62,661 nt of DNA from Phycisphaerae bacterium (GCA_030448225.1 JAUJNJ010000027.1:1611-64271); one strand, 5' to 3'; shown: positions 49,294-59,009, counted from the stretch's first letter. The notes: a model not told the origin generated them from the letters alone. Made by a program: numbers and translations.

Positions 49294-49638
49294 CACGCTC
49301 TCCTTCGCTTGTGCGGCTCAGCCCGTGAGCCTGCGTCAGTACTGAAACGCGGGGCGACGAAAGGTTAGACCCCGCGGCCCTCTCCGCGCGACCTGACCGC
49401 GGTGTGGTTCCCGATCGATTCGAGACGAGCCCTTCGGGCTTGCGGCTAAAAGTGGCGTGACGGTCGCGGGGGACCATTTTTATCGGTCCTACGCTTCCCG
49501 GTCCCACTTCATCGTCATGCTGGCCCGCCGCGTCGCGCGCTGCACGGTGGCGACTCGGGTGGCCGGCATCGCTGCGCGTCACAGAGCACGAGATCGATCA
49601 GGGTAGCATCGGCAGGGCGCGTGGGAAAGATGAACGAC

Positions 49639-49668
49639 AAGCGGGCCACCCCTGAGGGTGGCCCGCTT
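49639..49668 (-). terminator. terminator of the GH15-ferredoxin gene
   Basis: A perfect 13-bp stem (49639-49651 with 49656-49668; core GCGGGCCACCC) with loop CTGA lies 38 bp behind the stop of the GH15 gene. The following T-run on the minus strand is weak. Confidence 0.7.
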
Positions 49669-49705
49669 GCTTCGGTCAGATGTTGTTTCCCGATCCCGCC
49701 GCCCC

Positions 49706-52216
49706 TCAGGCGCACTCGCGGCAGTCGGGGTTGGCGGGCTGGACCTTCGCCAGCACCGGCTCGGCGGGGCCGGCGGCGGCGGGGTTCAGGACCGGCTCGT
49801 CGAGCGCCAGCACCTCGAGGCTCACGACGCTCGTCGGGCAGACCGACACGCACTCGCCGTCGAGGTCGCACGAGTTGAGGTGGCGCAGGTCGACCAGCGC
49901 CTTGCCGTCGACCATCCGCAGCACGCCCTTGTCGCAGTGGGCGACGCAGACGTCGCAGCCGATGCAGTCGCGCGTGTCGATCGACAGCGTCGCGCGGTAC
50001 CGGTTGCCCGTCTCGCCCTGGGCGATGAAGTGGCCGACCGGGCTGGCGGTCTCGCGGGCGATGTCGCTGTCGAAGTTCGCGTCGAGCCGGCTGAACGTCG
50101 CCTGGCTCTTCACCTCGACCGACCCGCGGCGGCGCATCTTGAACAGCGGCTGCGTGCACGTGTTGCACAGCTGCAGCTCCTCGAGCTTCTCGAGGTACTT
50201 GATCGACGTGCTGACGACCGTCGCGTGGCTCCACGTCAGCGGGCTGACGCTGATCGGAGCGTTCGTGTACGGGTTCACCTGCTCGGCGAGCACCCCGGAC
50301 TCCAGCGCGTGGTCGGCCGTCCACTCCAGGATCGGCAGCGCGTCCTTGAGCTGGGCGGTGGTCTTTGCGCGGGTGATGTAGTAGTCCGCGAGCCAGAGCG
50401 TGCAGATGAACCAGGGGTTGCCCGGCACGCTGGCGATGTCGTTGCTGATGCGGTGGTAGTAGTCGTTCTCGTACCGCGCGACGCCGCCGACCTCGGTCTT
50501 GCACCAGAGCTTCTGCTCGACGGCCTTCATCGTCGACTCGACGCGCGGGTCGTCGGCCTCGAACAGGTGGAACTTGTAGATCGCGTAGAGCGAGGCGTCG
50601 AGCACCTCGTCGACCTCGTAGATGTCCTCGAGCCGCGCCTCGTGCATGAGCGGCGCGGGCTCCTCGTACGTCGGGCTGTCCGGCGGCTTGGGGGCGTCGA
50701 GCGGGACGAGGCGGCGGGCGAAGCGCCCGAGCTTCTCGCTGTAGAGGTACTTCGCGGCGCCGGCCTTCACTTCCTCGGCGGCCTTGGCGTAGCGCTCGGC
50801 GCGCTCGCGGTCGCCGAACGCCACGGCGAAGTTGTGGGCGGCCTTCAAGCCGCCGTACACCGTCGCGACGGTGAACGCGTGGACGCCCCAGCCGCTCCTC
50901 CCACAGGTCGTAGGAGGGCAGCGGCAGGCCGGTGCGGCTTGTCGCGGTAGCGGGCCATGAAGTCGGCGGCCTTCTGGACGACGTCGACCCACAGCGGGCG
51001 GATGAACTCGATGTCACGGTAGCGGTAGTAGTGCCGCCACAGCCGCCCAGACGACCAGTTGCCGTCTCGTCCTCCTGGATCGGCATCGACTGCGCGCCCT
51101 TCAGCACCCACGGGTGCCACGACGACGCGGGCGAGCCGTCGGGGTTGTACTTGTGATAGAAGTACCCTCGTCGGTGATGACGCGGCCGCAGAACGAGTAG
51201 AACCAGCGGGCGACGTCGGGGAAGCCGGCCAGGTCCAGCGCGTTGGCGACGAGCGCGCCGTCGCGGGGCCACATGTAGGAGTAGGTGTCCCGCGCGAACT
51301 GCATGATGTCGGTGTCGTTGGCGGCGATGATCGCGCCGCCATTGTCGATCTGCGTCCGCAGGACCAGCAGCGAGCGGTTGAACAGCTCGGTGACCTTGCG
51401 GGGCAGGTTGCCGAAGTTCATGTTCGTGCCGCCGACCCACAGCCGCCAGTAGCTGCTCGTGCGGTCGATCACGCCCTGGGGCCCATCTTCGTGAGCCACT
51501 TGTGCAGCTCGAGCAGGTCCTCGCGGCTCTCGCCGGCGGTGAGGACCATGTAGCACGTCGCCTCGCCGTAGCCGTCGAGCTGGACGTGGTGGGCGATCGT
51601 GGAGTCGACCGAGCCCTGGGCGATCGCGTTGCCCTGGAGGTGCCCGTCCTCGGCGTCGCGCCACGTGCCCTCGGGCGCCGCCGAAGCCGCTGGTGCCGGT
51701 CGCGTACTCGTCGATGCGGGGCTCGCCGTTGGCCCAGTAGGCGACCATCAGGTAGCTTGCCGCGGTAGTGGACCATCGAGCGCAGCTCGGGGTCGAAGTA
51801 GGCGGTGTCGCCGATCTTGTTCCCGTACATGTTGAAGTCCTGGTGGTGCATCAGCCGCACGGTGCGTGCGTGGTGCGCCAGGTTCTTCACCTTGACCTTG
51901 CGGACGAGGATGTTGCGGTGGAAGTCGACCGTGTCGTTGCTGTAGACCGCGAGCTGGAAGTCGCGGTGCTCGAGGCTGACGCTCGTGGTGAGCGTGTCGC
52001 GGAGGTATCGCTGGCGGATCGTCCAGGACGGGTCGCTCGTCCAGTGGAGCTGGCTCCGCCCCTCGCCGGGACGTCGGCGTAGACGCCGAAGCGGCAGGGC
52101 CCCGCGCCGCCGTGGTTCTCCTGGCCGACGTGGGGGAAGTACACGTCGCGGACCTGGTAGCGGTCGTCGAACGTCACGAGGAATCGGCCGTTGCCGACGG
52201 GGATGTCGCGGGGCAT
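49706..52216 (-). CDS. GH15 glucoamylase-like enzyme fused to a C-terminal ferredoxin domain (frameshifted)
   Basis: About 835 aa. N-terminal beta-sandwich: DIPVGNGRFLVTFDDRYQVRDVYFPHVGQENH and LTTSVSLEHRDFQLAVYSND. Catalytic (alpha/alpha)6 barrel: VDRTSSYWRLWVGGTNMNFG-like block, FARDTYSYMWPRDGALVANALDLAG, KGAQSMPIQEDETATG (GH15 acidic motif) and VATVYGGLKAAHNFAVAFGDRER. In the same uninterrupted frame after the barrel, LCNTC precedes a ferredoxin domain with CIGCDVCVAHCDKGVLR and CDLDGECVSVCPTS (49,709-49,970). The second cluster has Asp where Cys is usual. Slips occur near 50,900, 51,050, 51,165, 51,480-51,760 and 52,070. GH15 enzymes release glucose from alpha-glucans or trehalose; the neighbouring glycosyltransferase suggests glucan turnover. 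Confidence 0.82.
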
Positions 52217-52861
52217 GGGAGCGAGCCTTTCCGGGGAGTCAAAGAAGCCGCGCAGCCGAATTCGGCGCGCGGCCCGTCACCGTGGTAGTTACTTCGGCTA
52301 AGTTCCCGACTGCCTTGACTCTGTAACGCGCGTGCCGGCGGCGACGGCTCTAGTGGCATCGACCCGCGGGAGGCCGCCGCCGCGCCCGGCGGGGCGCGTC
52401 GCCGATGGCGGACGGGCGACGCGTCCGATAAGCGCGCGCGTCGAAGCGGGGAGGGCGGAGGCGTGGCGTGGGTTACTCAGCGACGCGCCGGTTGAAGGCT
52501 GGTTGCCGCTTCACAGGCGGGACCGCCCGCCGCCGAAGCGAGTGATTCCTGGCGGATATTCGGACGTGCTTCGATCTGGAATTCGTCGTGGGTCCGATTG
52601 CTGAGCGGCGTGGTGGGGATCGCTCTTTGTCCCCTCTCCCCGTACTCGGGGGAGAGGGTTAGGGTGAGGGGATCTTGCGGCAGGCGTGGGAGTAAGGCGC
52701 GCCGCACAGTCCGCCCGATCGCACGTCCCGGTTCTCCAACACGAGCAGCGAGATCCCCTCACCCCCGCCCTCTCCCCTGAGTACAGGGGCGAGGGAGTGG
52801 GGCGCTCCCGCCGGGGTCGGGCGTGGTCGACGCCGCGGCATTCCCTCGTGTTGCCGAAAGG
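52217..52861. other. intergenic region with repeats
   Basis: About 640 bp between the GH15 gene and purB. It holds the inverted CCCTCTCCCC pair at 52631-52797 and no supported gene. Confidence 0.5.
52631..52797. repeat. inverted pair of CCCTCTCCCC-CGGGGGAGAGGG elements
   Basis: The unit at 52631-52672 is itself a hairpin (CCCTCTCCCCGTACTCGG... with GGGGGAGAGGG, then TTAGGGTGAGGGG). The unit at 52752-52797 runs the other way. About 80 bp lie between them. Confidence 0.85.
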
Positions 52862-54330
52862 TCACACCTTCAACTCCACGCCCTGGCCGAGCTGCGTCCG
52901 ATAACGGACGCGGATCGGTTCGACGACGTCGCGGACGAACGCGTCCACCTGTTGCGGCGAGCGGCCGACGAACTGGCGGGGGTCGAGCAGGGCGTTAAGG
53001 TCGATGCCGGCGTAGGCGGGGTCGTCGCGCAGGCGGCCGATCAAGTCGTTCGGCCGGCCGTGCATCTTCACCTGCTCGGCGGCGAGGGAGTGGCGGCGGA
53101 TCGACTCGTGCAGTTCCTGCCGGTCTCCGCCGCGGCGGACGGCGGCCATCAGCACTTCCTCGGTCGCCATGAACGGCAGTTCGGCCATCACGGCGGCCTC
53201 GATCGTCTTGGGGTAGACGACCAAGCCGCGCGCGACGTTCGTCACGATCATCAGGCAGCCGTCGGTGGCGAGGAACGGCTCGGGGATCGTCAGCCGCTTG
53301 TTCGAGGAAGTCGTCGAGCGTCCGCTCGAACCACTGCTCGGCGGCCGTTTGGAGTGGGCTTGTACTGAGGCTGATCACAAATCGGGCCAGGCCGGTTGCG
53401 CTCGCAGCGCATCGGGTTGCGCTTGTACGCCATCGCGCTCGACCCCACCTGCTCGGCCTCGAACGGCTCTTCGAGTTGTTTCATCCCCGCCAGCAGGCGG
53501 ACGTCGTTCGCGAAGCGGTGCACGCTGGCGGCGATGCCGGCGAGGCTCGAGACAACCTGCGCGTCCACCTTCCGCGGTAGGTCTGCCCGGTGACCTTGAA
53601 CGACTCCTTGAACCCGAACCGCTCGGTGACCATTCGGTCGAGTTGCTCGACCTTGGCGTGGTCGTTGTCGAACAGCGACAGGAACGACGCCTGCGTGCCG
53701 GTCGTCCCCTTCACGCCGCGGAACCGCATCGTCTCGATCCGGTGCTCGAGTTCTTCGAGGTCGATCGCCAAATCCTGCGCCCAGAGCGTCGCCCGCTTGC
53801 CGACGGTCGTGAGCGCGCCGGCTGGAAGTGCGTGTAGCCGAGCGTCGGCAAATCCTTCCACTGCGCCGCGAACGTGCCGAGCGCGTCGATCGCGTTGGCG
53901 AGGCGGCCGGCGAGGAGCCGCATCGCGTCGCGCATGATGATCAGGTCGGCGTTGTCGACGACGTACTGGCTCGTCGCGCCGAGGTGGACGATGCCCTTGG
54001 CGGCCGGGGCGACCTCCTCGAACGTGTGGACGTGGGCCATCACGTCGTGCCGGAGCGCTTCTCCCACGCGGCGGCGGCGTCGAAGTCGATGTCGTCGAGG
54101 TGCGCCTCCATCTGCGCGATCGCCTCGCCGCTCACGCGCGACAGGCCCAGCTCGCGCTGGCAGCGGGCCAGTTCCAGCCACAGCCGGCGCCACAGGCCGA
54201 ACTTGTGCTGCGGCGAAAAGAGCCGCAGCATCTCCCGGCTCGCGTTGCGCGACGCGAGCGGCGACTCGTAGGTGTCGTACTTCCCAGGGGCGGCGGCGGA
54301 CGACGAAGCGGCGGGGCGGTCGGTGCTCAT
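52862..54330 (-). CDS. purB: adenylosuccinate lyase (frameshifted)
   Basis: About 489 aa. Purine synthesis enzyme that splits SAICAR and adenylosuccinate with release of fumarate. N-terminus: [35 protein letters not shown]. Middle: [40 protein letters not shown] (catalytic His block), [10 protein letters not shown] and [16 protein letters not shown]. The signature loop is [20 protein letters not shown] (usual GSSxMPxKxNP; Pro replaced by Ala). The C-terminus is [35 protein letters not shown]. Slips occur near 54,065, 53,820, 53,575, 53,375 and 53,300. Purine synthesis requires this gene, so the slips are likely errors. Confidence 0.92.
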
Positions 54331-55132
54331 AAGGGCAGGCCATCTTATGCGCGGCCGGCCGTTGCCGCGAGAAGGTGGGGCGCATCCCTGGGCATTCCGC
54401 ACCCGCTCGCGCCGTCGCGGCGAGTGCAGTGCCGTGGCGAGAGTGGCGGGCCCGCGACTCCCTCTTCCCGGTACTCCGGGGGAGAGGGTGGGGGAGAGGG
54501 CTCCCGCGGCAGGCATCCGTCAGAATGGTGCGCCCACTGCGAGATCCCCTCTCCTGCCCTCTCCCAGCGTACGGGGGGAGGGGAGGCGCAACCCGTATTT
54601 CGTGTTGGGAGTGGCGGCCGACGATCTGGTCCCCTCGCCCCCGTACTCGGGGGGGAGAGGGTTAGGGTGAGGGGATCTTGCGACCGGTGCCCCTTATCTG
54701 AGACGATCGTCGCGCGAGCCCCTCTCCCCCGCCCTCTCCCCAGAGTACTGAGGAGAGGGAGGGCGGCGCGCTGCTCATCGTTCGCGCGTAAGCGAAACGC
54801 CGCGGAGGTCGACGTCCCCGGCAGGATGCCCCTCACCCCCGCCCTCTCCCCCGCGCACGGGGGCGAGGGGGTAGTGCCGCAACCAAATAGCGGTGTCACG
54901 GTCGGCCTCACCCCTGCGAGGCAGACGGGCATTTCGCAACTTGTCCTCGTCCGTCGGCGTACTGAGAGGGTGGCGTCCGCCGGGCGACTCGATCGGGGGT
55001 GAGCGGAACGTGTGACGCACGCGGCGCACCGTCGTCAGATCGAACGGCGGCGATGTAACGCGGGGTGCTGGCCCGGCGTGCCGGCGTCCCTACAATCTGC
55101 CGCTTCGGTCGGTCTTTGAGAAAGGCGTTCGC
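54331..55132. other. 800-bp repeat-filled intergenic region
   Basis: Divergent promoters for purB and the desaturase should lie here. Most of it is occupied by five CCCTCTCCCC-type units (54459-54872). No ORF is supported. Confidence 0.55.
54459..54872. repeat. cluster of five CCCTCTCCCC-GGGGAGAGGG units
   Basis: Units are at about 54459-54502, 54545-54587, 54630-54675, 54718-54762 and 54827-54872, with spacers of about 43-65 bp of unrelated sequence. Orientation alternates, and each unit forms a short hairpin around a GTAC(T) or CGCAC centre. Spacers and units vary, which argues against CRISPR. Confidence 0.85.
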
Positions 55133-56098
55133 TTGGACTTGTATTCTTCGTACGGCAAGTGGGACGCGCCCCGGGTCGGGCGCATCCGCCAGGGGTTGGT
55201 CGGCCTCACGATGTGGGCGACGGTGCTGCTGCCGTTCGTCGGCCTCGTGCTGGCCGGGCTGTGGTGGTGGTGGGCGGAGCCGGCGGGGCCGGTCGACATC
55301 ATCACCGCGACGGCCATGTACCTCGTCGCCGGGTTCGGCATCACGGTCGGCTACCACCGCCTGCTCGCGCACCGCGCGTTCGATACCCAACCGGCCGTGC
55401 GGTTCTTCTTCGCCGTCGCCGGCAGCATGGGCGCGCAGGGGCCGGCCATCAAGTGGATCGGCACGCACCGTCGGCACCACCAGCGGTCCGACCGCGACGG
55501 CGACCCGCACTCGCCGCACCTCCACGGCGACGGGTTCCGGGGCCTGTTCCGCGGCTTGTGGCACGCACACACCGGCTGGCTGCTGTGTCCCGACATGGAG
55601 GAACTGCCGCGCTCCGTGAAGGACCTCGCGGCCGACCCGGTCATCCGCTTCGTCGACCGCACGTACGGACTTTGGGTCTTCCTCGGCGCGCTGATCCCGT
55701 TCGCGATCGGGTGGGGCGTGAAGGGCACGATCGCCGGCGGGCTCGTCACCGCGTTCTGGGGGTTCGTGGTCCGCATCGGCGTGATGCACCACGTGACGTG
55801 GAGCGTGAACTCGATCTGCCACGTGTTCGGCTACCAGACCTACGGCTCGCACGACCACAGCCGCAACAACCCGCTCATCGCGATCCTCAGCCTCGGCGAG
55901 GGGTGGCACAACAACCACCACGCGTTCCCCACCTCCGCCCGCCACGGCCTCACCGGCCGCGAGCCCGACCTGTCCTACGGCGTGATCTGGACGCTGCAGA
56001 AACTCGGGCTGGCCAAGCGCGTCCGCATCCCGACCGAATCCGAGCGCGAGGCGAAGCGCCTCCGCGACACGCCGACCGCCGCGCCCACCGCTGGCTAA
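55133..56098 (+). CDS. acyl-CoA/acyl-lipid delta-9-type fatty-acid desaturase
   Basis: Membrane di-iron enzyme (321 aa from a TTG start, read as MDLYSSYGKWDAPR) that adds a double bond to acyl chains. The three histidine boxes are intact: HRLLAHRAF (HxxxxH), HRRHH (HxxHH) and HNNHH. Two pairs of membrane segments surround them (TVLLPFVGLVLAGLWWWW, AMYLVAGFGITVGY, LWVFLGALIPFAIGW, IAGGLVTAFWGFVV). The TTG start is supported by the even fit of the first strand and the lack of an in-frame ATG before residue 27. No electron-donor gene is adjacent. Confidence 0.9.
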   Translation: MDLYSSYGKWDAPRVGRIRQGLVGLTMWATVLLPFVGLVLAGLWWWWAEPAGPVDIITATAMYLVAGFGITVGYHRLLAHRAFDTQPAVRFFFAVAGSMGAQGPAIKWIGTHRRHHQRSDRDGDPHSPHLHGDGFRGLFRGLWHAHTGWLLCPDMEELPRSVKDLAADPVIRFVDRTYGLWVFLGALIPFAIGWGVKGTIAGGLVTAFWGFVVRIGVMHHVTWSVNSICHVFGYQTYGSHDHSRNNPLIAILSLGEGWHNNHHAFPTSARHGLTGREPDLSYGVIWTLQKLGLAKRVRIPTESEREAKRLRDTPTAAPTAG

Positions 56099-56167
56099 CC
56101 GGTTGCGCCGCGCTCAGGCTGACCCTCGTCATCGCTTAATTGGTTGATGACGTGTCCGGATCATGGA

Positions 56168-56240
56168 GCCACAGATGGGGCACAGATGAACACAGATAGA
56201 GAAACTCCTCATCTGTGTTCATCTGTGCCCCATCTGTGGC
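56168..56240. repeat. perfect 30-bp inverted repeat, ACAGATG units
   Basis: 56168-56197 (GCCACAGATGGGGCACAGAT...) and 56211-56240 are exact reverse complements over 30 bp with a 13-bp loop. Each arm is made of degenerate CACAGATG(G/A) units. Confidence 0.92.
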
Positions 56241-56379
56241 TAAACAATCCGTCATGCGGTTCCCGCTCCCCACGCGGCTGGGATTGCGAAGCCGCAAGCG
56301 GCGGTGGCGGACCTGCGCGGGGGTGAGATTCGATCGATCGGGATGAACCGGCGCACGAGCCGCGAGCACAGGAGCCGCC

Positions 56380-58020
56380 ATGGAATCGGTTGCCGAGCAC
56401 ACCGCGTTCCCCCACTTGTCCGACGCCGAGATGGACGTGGTCCGCGCCGTCGCCACCCGGCGGGTCTGCCGCGACGGCGACGTCGTCTTCTGCGCCGGGC
56501 AGCCCGACATCGACTTCTGCGTCGTCGAGTCCGGCGCACTCGAGATCCAGAACCCGACGGCCGGCAACGAGGTGATCGCGACGCACGGGCCCGGGCAGTT
56601 CGCCGGCGACATCGACCTGCTCACGCGCCGCCCGGTGATCGTCAACGCCGTCGCCCGCGGCCCGGAGACGGTGCTGCTCTGCGTGCCCGGCATCAAGTTC
56701 CGCCACCTGCTCGGCACGGTGCCGCGGCTGGGCGAGAAGTTGATGACCGCGTTCACGGTCCGCCGCGACATGCTCGCGGGTTCGGGCGTGCTGGGGATGA
56801 AGGTGATCGGCCCCGGGTGGTCCGGCGAGACGACGCTGCTGCGCGAGTTCCTCCACAAGAACTTCGTCCCCTCCACCTTCTACGACAGCGACAAAAGCGA
56901 CGGCCAGGCCGCGCTGGCGGCCCTCGGCCGCACCGCCGCCGACGCGCCGGTCGTGCAGTGCGCGAACGGGCACGTGACGGCGCGGCCCGACCTGCGCGAG
57001 CTCGCGCGCTGCGTCGGCGTCCACCCGGCGTGCCCGACCGAGGTATTCGACCTGGCGATCGTCGGGTCGGGGCCGGCGGGGATGGCGGCGGCGGTGTACG
57101 CGGCGTCGGAGTCGCTCTCGACCGTCGTCCTGGACCGCCTCGGGCCCGGCGGGCAGGCGGGCGGGTCGTCGATGATCGAGAACTTCATCGGCTTCCCCAG
57201 CGGCCTGTCCGGCACCGACCTCGCCACCCGCGGCGTGCTCCAGATGATGAAGTTCGGCGCGCTGCTGCTCACGCCCGTGCGCGTCCGCGAACTCGTGCGC
57301 GAGGCACACTGGCTGCGCCTCCGCACCGACGACGACGCCGAGGACGTCCGCGCCCGCGTCGTGATCGCCGCCACCGGCGCCCGCTGGCGCAAGCTCGACG
57401 CGCGCGGCGCCGACCGCTTCGAGCGGGCCGGCATCTACTACGCCGCCACGAGCGTCGAGGCCCGCGTCTGCACCGGCCGCGAGGTCGCCGTCGTCGGCGC
57501 GGGCAACTCGGCGGGGCAGGCGGCGATGTTCCTGTCGGAGTGTTCCGAGCGCGTCCACATGATCATCCGCGGGAGCGACCTCGGGAAGGTGATGAGCGAC
57601 TACCTCGTCGAGCGCATCCGCGCGAACGACCGCATCGTCATGCACACCCGCACCGAGGTCGAGGAGGTGGTCGGCGACCAGCGGATCGAATCGCTCCGCG
57701 TCGTCTGCCGGGACAGCGGCAAGCGCATGGAGTTGCCGTGCTCGGCGATGTTCGTCTTCATCGGGGCCGAGCCGAACGAGGACTGGCTCCCGCCGGACCT
57801 CGGCCGCGACGGCCACGGCTACGTCCTGACCGGCGCCGGCGCGAAGTCCTCCGGCAAGTGGGAACTCGACCGCGACCCGTGCGAACTCGAGACGACGATC
57901 CCCCGCCTGCTCGCCGCCGGCGACCTCCGCGCCGGCTCCACGAAGCGCGTCGGCTTCGCCGTCGGCGACGGCTCGATGGCGGTGACGTGCGTGCACCGTT
58001 TGCGGGAACTGGGGGCGTGA
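56380..58020 (+). CDS. cNMP-binding domain / thioredoxin-reductase-like flavoprotein
   Basis: Protein of 546 aa from the ATG after AGGAGCCGCC. Residues about 10-120 form a cyclic-nucleotide-binding beta-roll (DGDVVFCAGQPDIDFCVVESGALEIQ, GPGQFAGDIDLLTRRPVIVNAVARGPETVLLCVP). About 140-215 looks like a thioredoxin/glutaredoxin-type alpha/beta unit (LREFLHKNFVPSTFYD, APVVQCANGHVTARPDLRELARCVGV). From about 225 on it is a FAD/NAD(P) reductase: DLAIVGSGPAGMAAAVYAASE, GPGGQAGGSSMIENFIGFP, VIAATGARWRKL, EVAVVGAGNSAGQAAMFLSE and LLAAGDLRAGSTKRVGFAVGDG. The dithiol CxxC expected in thioredoxin reductases is absent. The role may be redox sensing rather than thioredoxin reduction. Confidence 0.85.
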   Translation: MESVAEHTAFPHLSDAEMDVVRAVATRRVCRDGDVVFCAGQPDIDFCVVESGALEIQNPTAGNEVIATHGPGQFAGDIDLLTRRPVIVNAVARGPETVLLCVPGIKFRHLLGTVPRLGEKLMTAFTVRRDMLAGSGVLGMKVIGPGWSGETTLLREFLHKNFVPSTFYDSDKSDGQAALAALGRTAADAPVVQCANGHVTARPDLRELARCVGVHPACPTEVFDLAIVGSGPAGMAAAVYAASESLSTVVLDRLGPGGQAGGSSMIENFIGFPSGLSGTDLATRGVLQMMKFGALLLTPVRVRELVREAHWLRLRTDDDAEDVRARVVIAATGARWRKLDARGADRFERAGIYYAATSVEARVCTGREVAVVGAGNSAGQAAMFLSECSERVHMIIRGSDLGKVMSDYLVERIRANDRIVMHTRTEVEEVVGDQRIESLRVVCRDSGKRMELPCSAMFVFIGAEPNEDWLPPDLGRDGHGYVLTGAGAKSSGKWELDRDPCELETTIPRLLAAGDLRAGSTKRVGFAVGDGSMAVTCVHRLRELGA

Positions 58021-58361
58021 GCGGGTGACCGCGGTGCATTTCGCTGGTTGGGCTTTGAGACCGATGCATCGGACCAGCGGACTAGCCGTTTCAGAACCGT
58101 CGGCCGCGGAGATGTTTCGTCCCGCTTGGGATGGCTGAACCCATGAGGAATGTGGTGGCCGATCCGGCCTAGCCGTCCGTCACACTTCGAATGATGAGTA
58201 GCGACCCCCCTCTCCCCAGCGTACTGGGGAGAGGGAGGCAGTCAGTCATCGATCGACGCGTGACGGAGCGCTAGCGACGAGATGACATTCTCGGTTTCCC
58301 GCGCTCCGGTCCTCTCCTCAAGTATTGTGAGCGCGGGAGTCATACCACCTCTGTCCGGCGA
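58021..58361. other. intergenic region
   Basis: About 340 bp between two convergent genes. It holds one CCCTCTCCCC unit (58208-58234) and a partial GGAGCGCTAGCGACGAGATGA arm near 58,265. No gene or clear terminator. Confidence 0.5.
58208..58234. repeat. CCCTCTCCCC hairpin unit
   Basis: CCCTCTCCCCAGCGTACTGG followed by GGAGAGG makes a short hairpin of the same family as the cluster at 54459-54872. Confidence 0.75.
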
Positions 58362-59009
58362 TCAGTCCTTCTCATCCTCCAGCACCCGCACCCGGATGTT
58401 TCGGAACTTCACCCACCCCGAATGCCCCTCCGCGCCGTAGGTCTGGAAGCCGATCACGCCCGGCTGCAAGAACTTCGCCGGCGGCGCGGGGTCGGTGTAG
58501 TTGACGACCTTCTTCCCGTTGAGCGTCACCTCGACGTGGCCGCCCCTTGCGAGGACGTGCAGCGAGTTCCACGCCAGCGGCTTGCGGATCGCGTCGTGCT
58601 CGTCCCCCTTGGCCAGCCAGCGGTCGGTGAACAGGCCGGCCGTGTACTCCTGGACCTGGCCGCGGCCGATGTTCACCTGGTAGCCGGTGCGGCCGGCGGT
58701 GCCGCGGTCGTTGCGGAGGTAGACGCCGCTGTTGTACTTGCCGTGCTCGTCGATCATGAAGTCGAGCGCGAGTTCGAAGTCGCGGAACGCCTCGTCGGTC
58801 GCGAGGAGGCCCGACCGCTTCGGGTCGCCGTCCTGCCCGCCGACGATCACGCCGTCCTCCACGCGCCACGCCGCGCTGCCGACGGCGGTCCACCCGGTGA
58901 GGTCCTTGCCGTTGAAGAGCGGGCGCCAGCCGTCCGTCGGCGCGTCGTCCGCGCCCAGCAGGGGGAGCAGCAGCACGGCGGCCAGGAGGGGGATCGTGCG
59001 ACGGTTCAC
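58362..59009 (-). CDS. exported DUF1080 protein (3-keto-disaccharide hydrolase-like)
   Basis: Protein of 215 aa. A short signal peptide (RRTIPLLAAVLLLPLLGADD) is followed by the DUF1080 concanavalin-like fold: DGWRPLFNGKDLTGWTAVGS (hallmark GKDLxGW), WRVEDGVIVGGQDGD, GLLATDEAFRDFELALDFMID, NSGVYLRNDRG, GYQVNI, WNSLHVLARGGHVEVTLNGKKVVNYTDP and IGFQTYGAEGHSGWVKFRNIRV. The family is very abundant in planctomycetes and includes 3-keto-glycoside hydrolases. The actual sugar is unknown. It sits alone and intact. Confidence 0.92.
   Translation of the reverse strand: MNRRTIPLLAAVLLLPLLGADDAPTDGWRPLFNGKDLTGWTAVGSAAWRVEDGVIVGGQDGDPKRSGLLATDEAFRDFELALDFMIDEHGKYNSGVYLRNDRGTAGRTGYQVNIGRGQVQEYTAGLFTDRWLAKGDEHDAIRKPLAWNSLHVLARGGHVEVTLNGKKVVNYTDPAPPAKFLQPGVIGFQTYGAEGHSGWVKFRNIRVRVLEDEKD

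Noticed and set aside
54459..54872. Possible CRISPR array (regular repeats and spacers)
   Set aside because: Units vary in sequence and orientation, spacers differ in length, and no cas genes are present. The units belong to a dispersed hairpin family.
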